Assembly: GCA_903909925.1 (NCBI GenBank)
Contig: CAIVXR010000187.1
Span: 1-10,289, forward strand
DNA: 10,289 nucleotides
Direction of reading: 5' to 3'
Origin: an uncultured beta proteobacterium
GTDB taxonomy: Bacteria > Pseudomonadota > Gammaproteobacteria > Burkholderiales > Burkholderiaceae
Positions 6,041 through 10,289 of the stretch are shown here, in pieces. Both the position numbers and the translations under genes were made by a program. Positions within the stretch are counted from its first letter, which is position 1. Each line of letters begins with the position of its first letter. Under the pieces are notes generated by a model. The model worked only from the letters and a program-made list of their open reading frames with translations. It was not told where the DNA came from and made no database searches.

Positions 6041-6619
6041 ATGGAAATCACTAAAGCCGTCAAAGTAGCCCTAAATACTCTGGTCGATATCGCAAGCCAT
6101 TCCGGAAATGGTCGACTTGTATCTGTGCCTGAGATAGCCCAAAGGTTGCAGGTATCGACTAGTCGGATTGAGCTCTTGATTGGGCCCCTCAGAGAGTCGG
6201 GGCTTGTGATAGGAATGAGGGGGCGTGCTGGAGGTTATCAACTGTCAAAAGATCCCCGGATGATCACGATCAAAGATATCGTTTTGGCAATGAACCGTAT
6301 TAAAAAGAGAAAAATAGAGGTAGCAGATATAGCCAAAGATCTCTATCAGTCACTTGAGGCTTATATGATGAATTACATCTCTAATGTCACTTTATCTTCT
6401 GCCATTAAAGACTACATCCCCCGATTTAGTGAAGTACAAACTGCGCCAGAAAGAAAGCCATCCTTGCCAGCAGAACCTAAAGTAGCTATCTTGCAAGAAA
6501 AAAAGCAAAAAGGGGAATTCCAAAAAGTAGTTCAAGTACCGTTTAAGAAAATTGAAGAAGTGCCATGTGGCCCGAATTCGATATTTACCTATGGTAATTA
6601 TTTGAGTCAATGCGGATAA
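6041..6619 (+). CDS. Rrf2 family transcriptional regulator lacking the cysteine cluster, with a long tail
   Basis: A 192-residue protein whose first ~85 residues are a clear Rrf2 winged helix: ALNTLVDIASH, VSVPEIAQRLQVSTSRIELLIGPLRESGLV (27-56) and the wing GRAGGYQLSKDP (61-72), followed by the ITIKDIVLAMN segment. The dimerisation helix (about 93-125) is present, but the three cysteines that bind the Fe-S cluster in IscR or NsrR are absent. From about 131 the protein has a Pro/Lys-rich linker and ends in VPCGPNS and YLSQCG, so its only cysteines are Cys176 and Cys191. The family is usually 130-170 residues, so the tail is an extension. It is divergent from the membrane-protein gene at 6005 and may control it and itself. 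No strong ribosome binding site is seen before ATG 6041. Confidence 0.85.
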   Translation: MEITKAVKVALNTLVDIASHSGNGRLVSVPEIAQRLQVSTSRIELLIGPLRESGLVIGMRGRAGGYQLSKDPRMITIKDIVLAMNRIKKRKIEVADIAKDLYQSLEAYMMNYISNVTLSSAIKDYIPRFSEVQTAPERKPSLPAEPKVAILQEKKQKGEFQKVVQVPFKKIEEVPCGPNSIFTYGNYLSQCG

Positions 6620-6629
6620 ACACAATATT

Positions 6630-7412
6630 TTACGGAGCAAGCTTTGGTGGCTTGCTTCCAAGGGGCGGGCAGGGCATCACAATCTCGGGATCTACACCTA
6701 AAATCTTTTCATCTTTGCTGGGATAGCTCACTCTAGATAAGAGATCGCGAATGAGATTTAAGTGAGCATGCTTTTTACTATTCGCATTGATAACAGTCCA
6801 CGGTGCTTTTTTTGAACTAGTCTGTGCCAACATGAGATCTCGTGCGAGACTATAGTCATTCCACTTATGCTGAGCTTGCTCATCTATAGGACTTATTTTC
6901 CATTGCTTTAATGGATCGGTTTTTCTACTTTCTAGTCGCGCAGCTTGCTCTTGCTTATCAATATCAAGGTAGTACTTAATAATCTGAATATCTGAGTCGA
7001 CTAGTAAGCCCTCAAATTCATTTACAGAACTCATGAATTGCTTGTATTGGATATCGGTACAAAAGCTCATCACTTTTTCAACGCCAGCTCGGTTGTACCA
7101 GCTACGGTTAAATAGTGCGCATTCACCTGATGAAGGAAGTTGCGCAACATATCTTTGAAAATACCATTCACCTTCTTCGCGGGAGGAGGGTTTGCCTAGC
7201 GCTACTACTTTTGTTTCACGAGGACTTAGGTGCTGAGTAATGCACTTGATAGTGCCATCTTTACCGGCAGCATCACGACCCTCTAAAATAACTAATAGAC
7301 GTAAACCACTAGCAATAATCTGACGCTGTAGCTTAACTAATTCAATCTGCAATAGTCTAAGCTGAGCTTCGTATTCAGGCTCGTGAGAAAGCGCTTTTAA
7401 ATCCTGGCTCAA
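6630..7412 (-). CDS. ppk2: Polyphosphate kinase 2 (PPK2), TTG start
   Basis: A 260-residue single-domain PPK2, which transfers phosphate between polyphosphate and nucleotides in the cytoplasm. Walker A is GRDAAGKDG (45-53), Walker B/arginine region is FNRSWYNRAGVE (101-112), and the lid region contains RKTDPLKQWKISPID (163-177). The conserved N-terminal helix YEAQLRLLQIELVKLQ begins at residue 14. No ATG occurs before it, and an in-frame TGA lies 6 nt upstream, so TTG 7412 is the only sensible initiation codon. That TGA is the stop of the lysine-rich gene, and no clear ribosome binding site precedes the TTG. Translation is therefore probably coupled to the upstream gene by re-initiation. Preference for GDP or ADP, and for synthesis or use of polyphosphate, cannot be told from sequence alone. 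A 9-bp hairpin covers its last codons. Confidence 0.92.
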   Translation of the reverse strand: MSQDLKALSHEPEYEAQLRLLQIELVKLQRQIIASGLRLLVILEGRDAAGKDGTIKCITQHLSPRETKVVALGKPSSREEGEWYFQRYVAQLPSSGECALFNRSWYNRAGVEKVMSFCTDIQYKQFMSSVNEFEGLLVDSDIQIIKYYLDIDKQEQAARLESRKTDPLKQWKISPIDEQAQHKWNDYSLARDLMLAQTSSKKAPWTVINANSKKHAHLNLIRDLLSRVSYPSKDEKILGVDPEIVMPCPPLGSKPPKLAP

Positions 7413-7415
7413 CGA

Positions 7416-7607
7416 TCAAGCTTCACTAGATTTAGTTGTTGGGGTGGGCGCTTTTTTGACAACAGCTTTCTTCGCAGCTTCTTTTTGCGCGGTTTTAGCA
7501 GCCTTTGATTCTGTTACCTTAACCAATTTTTTGGTGATCTTCTCTTTAGACGAGTCTAATTTTTCAAGTTTCTTAGTCAGTTTTTTGATAGTCTTGTTCT
7601 TGCTCAT
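7416..7607 (-). CDS. 63-residue lysine-rich (histone H1-like) protein coupled to PPK2
   Basis: A 63-residue protein with 20 lysines and 8 alanines. The first half is heptad-like and charged (KKLTKKLEKLDSSKEKITKK), suggesting a helix or short coiled coil. The second half is an AlgP/histone-H1-style Lys-Ala-Pro-Thr tail (AAKKAVVKKAPTPTTKSSEA). ATG 7607 is preceded by AAGGGG with a 9-nt spacer, and a candidate promoter lies at 7652-7680. Its TGA is in the same frame as the PPK2 gene, with one codon (TCG) before the TTG start. Such basic tails bind DNA or other polyanions, and next to PPK2 the polyanion could be polyphosphate; that role is inferred. An opposite-strand frame over 7444-7632 is a mirror of the lysine-rich codons and not a gene. 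Confidence 0.75.
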   Translation of the reverse strand: MSKNKTIKKLTKKLEKLDSSKEKITKKLVKVTESKAAKTAQKEAAKKAVVKKAPTPTTKSSEA

Positions 7608-7651
7608 CGGTACAGCCCCTTCTAGTAAATAAGTTGTAAAGGTAGTCTTTC

Positions 7652-7680
7652 ATCCTAGGCCTATTTAATCCCTTATTCAA
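7652..7680 (-). promoter_or_regulatory. Candidate sigma-70 promoter for the lysine-rich protein/ppk2 operon
   Basis: On the minus strand, TTGAAT (7680-7675) and TAGGAT (7657-7652) are separated by exactly 17 bp. Each hexamer matches 4 of 6 consensus bases. Initiation near 7645 would give a leader of roughly 40 nt before ATG 7607, containing the AAGGGG ribosome binding site. Confidence 0.42.
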
Positions 7681-7828
7681 GTATTTATGACAGTTTTGGC
7701 CTTCAATTTTGCTTAAACCGACATCGTTGGTCTCTCCCGTCGCACATTTAGAACTGGTTCAGCACCCTATATCCAGCAAGTATCATTTCAAACGACAATA
7801 GGCACACACTATTAAATCAGGAGCCATT

Positions 7829-8515
7829 ATGTATAAGTTAATTGCCTTTGATGCCTATGGCACATTATTTGATGTCTATTCCATGGGACAGCTGGCCGAA
7901 GAGCTATTCCCAGGACATGGCCAATCGTTTTCTTTAATGTGGCGTGATCGCCAAATTGAATACACCCGTCTTGTCACAATGAGCGACCCTAATCCAGTCG
8001 GCAGTAAATACTATCTCCCATTTTGGGAATTAACGATTCGTTCACTTCGCTATGTTTGCAAGCGGATGGGACTCAATCTCACCCCAGAATATGAGAAGCG
8101 ACTCATGGATCAGTATGCCAAGCTCACTGGCTTTGAAGATAGCCTGACCGTTGTCAAAACTATTAAAGAAAAAGGGATCTTTACTGCTATTTTGTCTAAC
8201 GGCAGCAGGGAGATGCTTGCTACCGTAGTAGAAAGTAATGGTCTAAAGCCTTACTTAGATAAGGTCGTAACAATTGAGGATGTCCGTCTATTTAAAACAG
8301 CCCCTCAAGCTTATGAGCTTTTACTCAAAGCATTTCCTGTCAAAAAAGAAGAAATCCTATTTGTATCAAGTAATGCTTGGGATGCTCTAGCGGCCAAATG
8401 GTATGGCTTTGATGTGTTCTGGGTCAATCGCCTTGGCCATCCATTTGAAGAAATTGGTGAAAAGCCGAACTATGAAGGTACTTCACTAAGCAAAGTGTTG
8501 GAAGTTATTAAATGA
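7829..8515 (+). CDS. Type II haloacid dehalogenase (L-2-haloacid dehalogenase-like, HAD superfamily)
   Basis: A 228-residue cytoplasmic HAD enzyme with every catalytic marker of the type II haloacid dehalogenases: FDAYGTLFD with nucleophile Asp8 (and Tyr10 after it), Arg39 in WRDRQIEY, SNGS at 123-126, Lys156 in RLFKTAPQAY, and SSNAWDA (180-186) with Ser181, Asn182 and Asp185. These enzymes hydrolyse L-2-haloalkanoic acids, such as chloroacetate, to 2-hydroxyacids through an aspartyl ester. The usual (Y/F)KP-P-Y segment reads FKTAP here, a mild deviation. The start has an excellent ribosome binding site (AGGAG 7819-7823, 5-nt spacer). A glutathione transferase and a tautomerase follow on the same strand. 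Activity on other substrates is possible because many members are uncharacterised. Confidence 0.9.
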   Translation: MYKLIAFDAYGTLFDVYSMGQLAEELFPGHGQSFSLMWRDRQIEYTRLVTMSDPNPVGSKYYLPFWELTIRSLRYVCKRMGLNLTPEYEKRLMDQYAKLTGFEDSLTVVKTIKEKGIFTAILSNGSREMLATVVESNGLKPYLDKVVTIEDVRLFKTAPQAYELLLKAFPVKKEEILFVSSNAWDALAAKWYGFDVFWVNRLGHPFEEIGEKPNYEGTSLSKVLEVIK

Positions 8516-8548
8516 TTGGCTAGAAAGGTGCATTGATATTGTTTGCTG

Positions 8549-8568
8549 AACTACCCCTAGTAGTTTTT
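8549..8568 (+). terminator. Weak hairpin with T-run after the haloacid dehalogenase gene
   Basis: AACTAC (8549-8554) pairs with GTAGTT (8560-8565) around CCCTA, and the 3' arm ends in a run of five T. The stem is short and AT-rich, so it would at most attenuate transcription into the glutathione transferase gene. Confidence 0.35.
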
Positions 8569-8615
8569 AACGATATGATTGCAGATTGATATCAACAAGG
8601 TTGGCCCTTTAATTC

Positions 8616-9311
8616 ATGAAAGAAAATATGCTTAAGCTCTACTATCACCCATCACCCAATCCAGTAAAAGTGGCCCTGTACTTAGAAGAGACCAATACGC
8701 CTTATGAAATTATTGTGACCGATACCCGTAAGGGCGATCAGCACAAACCAGAATTTAGAGCAATCAATCCCAATGGCAAGACGCCTGCTTTAGTTGATGG
8801 CGATATTAAGGTGTTTGATAGTAATGCCATCATGCTTTACTTGGGTGAAAAGATTGGCAAGTTCATGCCAGCAAATACCCCACAAGCCCATGCTGAGCTC
8901 TATTCATGGCTGATGTTTGTTGCTACTGGTATTGGTCCTTATTGTGGTCAAGCTGTTCATTTCAAGCACTTTGCTCCAGAGCCAAAAGAATATGCCGTTA
9001 ATCGTTATGACTTTGAAGCATGGCGGCATTGGTTGTTAATTGAAGAGCGCCTAGCAAGACAGCCCTATATGCTCAGTGAATACAGCATTGTGGATATGTC
9101 TGTTTGGGGCTGGGCTAGAGTGATACCTTTTGTATTGGGTGAAGGTGCTTGGGAAAAGTTACCCAGCGTTAAGCGCCTGTTAGATGAGATCAATGCCAAG
9201 CCAAGTGCTCAGGCTGTGGAGGCCATTAAGACCAAATTCACTTTCAAGACTGAAGTAGACGATGAGTCCAGAAAGAATCTCTTCCCAAGTAATGAACGAC
9301 TCAAGAAATAA
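8616..9311 (+). CDS. Glutathione transferase, YfcG/Ure2p-like (nu-class style)
   Basis: A 231-residue cytoplasmic GST. The N-terminal thioredoxin fold (about 5-82) has LYYHPSPNPVKVALYLEE with candidate active-site residues Ser13/Asn15, the INPNGKTPALVD block with cis-Pro56, and FDSNAIMLYLGE (Asp67-Ser68 binds the glutathione gamma-glutamyl group). The helical C-terminal domain contains GIGPYCGQAVHFKHFAP and YSIVDMSVWGWARV, closely resembling YfcG-type enzymes, which act as glutathione or disulfide-bond reductases. ATG 8616 is the longest start; ATG 8628 (MLKLYYHPSP) fits the family N-terminus better, and neither has a good ribosome binding site. It lies 100 nt after the dehalogenase and 19 nt before the tautomerase, suggesting a shared pathway that may handle reactive halogenated or carbonyl intermediates. 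Confidence 0.88.
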   Translation: MKENMLKLYYHPSPNPVKVALYLEETNTPYEIIVTDTRKGDQHKPEFRAINPNGKTPALVDGDIKVFDSNAIMLYLGEKIGKFMPANTPQAHAELYSWLMFVATGIGPYCGQAVHFKHFAPEPKEYAVNRYDFEAWRHWLLIEERLARQPYMLSEYSIVDMSVWGWARVIPFVLGEGAWEKLPSVKRLLDEINAKPSAQAVEAIKTKFTFKTEVDDESRKNLFPSNERLKK

Positions 9312-9330
9312 AATTTAAGGAGATATTTCG

Positions 9331-9720
9331 ATGCCATTTGTCAGAATTGATTTAAGCAAAAAACATCCAGAAGGTTTTGCTCAACAGGTAGGTGAGATTG
9401 TTTATGGGGCGATGACAGATCACATTAATGTTCCCAAAGATGATAAGTTTCAAGTCATTACTAAACATGAAAGTCAGGAGCTGGTTATGCCTAAAAGTTA
9501 CCTAGGTATTGAGTATTCGGAAGACATTATCTTTATTCAGGTGACTTTAAATGAGGGAAGAACTACCGAGCTGAAGAAAAAGTTCTACAAAGCCATTTGT
9601 GAGGGTGTGGTTGAAAAGCTCAAAGTCAGACCCCAAGACATCTTTATTAATTTAGTTGAAGTGAGCAAAGAAAACTGGTCATTTGGCAATGGCGAGATGC
9701 AATACGCCCCAAAAGATTAG
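9331..9720 (+). CDS. Tautomerase superfamily protein, malonate semialdehyde decarboxylase-like
   Basis: A 129-residue protein starting MPFVRID, so removal of Met exposes the catalytic Pro1 that defines the tautomerase superfamily. The layout, length and the C-terminal NWSFGNGEMQYA block resemble malonate semialdehyde decarboxylase (MSAD) and Tautomerase_2 proteins. Counting from Pro1, Asp37 of MSAD has a match in DDKFQVI. The region of MSAD's Arg73 and Arg75 reads N73-E74-G75-R76, so probably only one arginine is kept; this comparison is from memory. A strong ribosome binding site (AAGGAGA 9317-9323, 7-nt spacer) and the 19-nt gap place it in an operon with the GST. MSAD acts on 3-carbon products of haloacrylate breakdown, which fits the neighbouring haloacid dehalogenase, but the actual substrate is unknown. 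Confidence 0.85.
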   Translation: MPFVRIDLSKKHPEGFAQQVGEIVYGAMTDHINVPKDDKFQVITKHESQELVMPKSYLGIEYSEDIIFIQVTLNEGRTTELKKKFYKAICEGVVEKLKVRPQDIFINLVEVSKENWSFGNGEMQYAPKD

Positions 9721-9821
9721 GGCTGCCCTAGCAGCTAAGTGGTATAGCTTTGATGTGTTTTGGGTCAAGCGCGAATGAGTTGATAAGCAAACCCATGGGA
9801 ACTCTCAGATGTCTTAAGGAG
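9721..9821 (+). pseudogene. Decayed 3' remnant of a second haloacid dehalogenase gene
   Basis: Starting one base after the tautomerase stop codon, 9722-9772 aligns without gaps to 8381-8431 of the intact dehalogenase gene, with 43 of 51 bases identical. It would encode AALAAKWYSFDVFWVKR against DALAAKWYGFDVFWVNR. Five of the eight differences are synonymous, and the catalytic Asp185 codon has become Ala. A TGA follows at 9776-9778. After a shorter spacer and a frameshift, 9789-9821 (KPMGTLRCLKE) is weakly similar to the last residues of the dehalogenase (KPNYEGTSLSKVLE). No 5' part and no start codon with ribosome binding site are visible, so it is a remnant and not a small gene. The core 51 bp are solid; the tail is tentative. 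Confidence 0.75.
9816..9821 (+). promoter_or_regulatory. Strong Shine-Dalgarno with unusual spacing before the MBL-fold gene
   Basis: AAGGAG ends 14 nt before ATG 9836 but only 3 nt before ATG 9825. The latter opens a five-codon frame (MLRI, stop) whose TGA overlaps ATG 9836 as ATGA. The frame of 9836 has no other start codon downstream of the TAA at 9815. Translation may therefore rely on a long spacer or on coupling through the mini-frame. Confidence 0.45.
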
Positions 9822-9835
9822 AGTATGCTGAGAAT

Positions 9836-10289
9836 ATGAAGATCCAATTTCTGGGCGCTGCAGGTGAGGTTACTGGCTCACGCCATTGCGTAGAGGTGAT
9901 GCTGTCAGGAAGATCTCGGCATTTCATGGTGGACTATGGCATGTTTCAAGGTGGACGCGAGGCTGCTAATAAAAATTTAGAGCCCTTGCCGTTTTCACCA
10001 AAAGATCTCGATTTTGTTGTTCTGACCCATGCTCACATTGATCATAGTGGCCTATTACCACGTCTATGCGCTCAAGGATTTAAAGGACCGATTTACTGCA
10101 CTGGTGCAACTTTTGAGTTACTAAAGATACTGTTGCCTGATAGCGCTTACCTGCAACGCTCTGATGTCGATAGAGCAGAGCGCAAACAAAAGGCGGGTAA
10201 GTGGCGCGGTGAAATGCCGATAGCGCTCTATTCCAGAGAAGAGGTCGAGATGACCTTAGCCCAATTTGAAGTTGTAGAGTATGGACAGA
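9836..10289 (+). CDS. MBL-fold metallohydrolase of the beta-CASP / RNase-J-CPSF-like type, N-terminal part (runs off window)
   Basis: The frame is open from ATG 9836 to the window edge (151 codons). It begins MKIQFLGAAGEVTGSRH, the first strand and GA-..VTGS block of beta-CASP-type metallo-beta-lactamase proteins (YsxH/CPSF73-like, COG1236). DYGMFQGG follows at about 33-40, and then the zinc motif THAHIDHSGLLPRL with His65, His67, Asp69 and His70. These proteins bind two zinc ions and are generally RNA endo- or exonucleases in the cytoplasm; the exact substrate of this bacterial branch is not established. The beta-CASP domain lies beyond the window, so that assignment rests on the N-terminal block. 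It follows the dehalogenase remnant, whose end supplies its ribosome binding site, and it may be transcribed with the tautomerase operon. Confidence 0.88.
   Translation, partial: MKIQFLGAAGEVTGSRHCVEVMLSGRSRHFMVDYGMFQGGREAANKNLEPLPFSPKDLDFVVLTHAHIDHSGLLPRLCAQGFKGPIYCTGATFELLKILLPDSAYLQRSDVDRAERKQKAGKWRGEMPIALYSREEVEMTLAQFEVVEYGQ

Noticed and set aside
6634..6658. 9-bp hairpin at the end of ppk2 as a convergent terminator
   Set aside because: The stem is real (one G-U pair) but sits within the last codons of ppk2 and has no T-run on either side, so terminator function is not supported.
6392..6661. 89-codon minus-strand frame across the end of the Rrf2-type gene and ppk2 end
   Set aside because: Phe/Leu-rich composition is the mirror of the Lys-rich regulator tail; it overlaps two better supported genes.
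7444..7632. 62-codon plus-strand frame that looks like a hydrophobic membrane peptide
   Set aside because: Its Phe/Leu/Val run is simply the reverse complement of lysine and glutamate codons of the Lys-rich gene.

Overview
The window reads as a chromosomal segment of a moderately AT-rich betaproteobacterium of the Burkholderiales. A Polynucleobacter-like freshwater bacterium is my best guess. This rests on gene families (SorAB-type sulfite dehydrogenase, DUF2244, DUF2236, PPK2, YfcG-like GST, MBL-fold RNase-like protein) and on compact spacing with short operons. It is inference, not a database match. I see no tRNA, rRNA, CRISPR array, integrase or transposase.

Layout. Positions 1-1078 (+) hold the 3' end of a periplasmic sulfite-oxidase-type molybdoenzyme followed by its small cytochrome c. 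Positions 1178-1573 (+) encode a lipoprotein of the COG4315 secreted-repeat type, closed by a strong hairpin terminator that abuts a second perfect inverted repeat. Positions 1799-2617 (+) encode an alpha/beta hydrolase of the kynurenine-formamidase-like group. Positions 2725-4723 (-) form a tight four-gene operon: LON-substrate-binding-domain protein, DUF2236 oxygenase-like protein, a secreted four-cysteine protein, and a 45-residue single-span membrane protein. Positions 4857-5468 (+) carry a 49-residue CxC microprotein and a DUF2244 membrane protein. The latter overlaps tail-to-tail with a four-span membrane protein at 5460-6005 (-), which diverges by only 35 bp from an Rrf2-type regulator at 6041-6619 (+).

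Positions 6630-7607 (-) hold a lysine-rich 63-residue protein and a polyphosphate kinase 2. The two are in the same reading frame, separated by a stop and one codon, and the kinase starts with TTG. Positions 7829-9720 (+) hold a type II haloacid dehalogenase, a glutathione transferase and a tautomerase-superfamily protein resembling malonate semialdehyde decarboxylase, which together suggest a small halo-acid or reactive-carbonyl catabolic module. Directly after the tautomerase stop codon lies a short decayed copy of a haloacid dehalogenase 3' end (from 9721). An incomplete MBL-fold beta-CASP-type gene begins at 9836 and leaves the window.

The most rewarding items are the dehalogenase remnant next to an intact dehalogenase module, the lysine-rich protein fused in frame (except for one stop) to PPK2, the cysteine-less Rrf2 regulator with an unusual tail, and three small proteins (45, 49 and 63 residues) that standard gene finding can miss.
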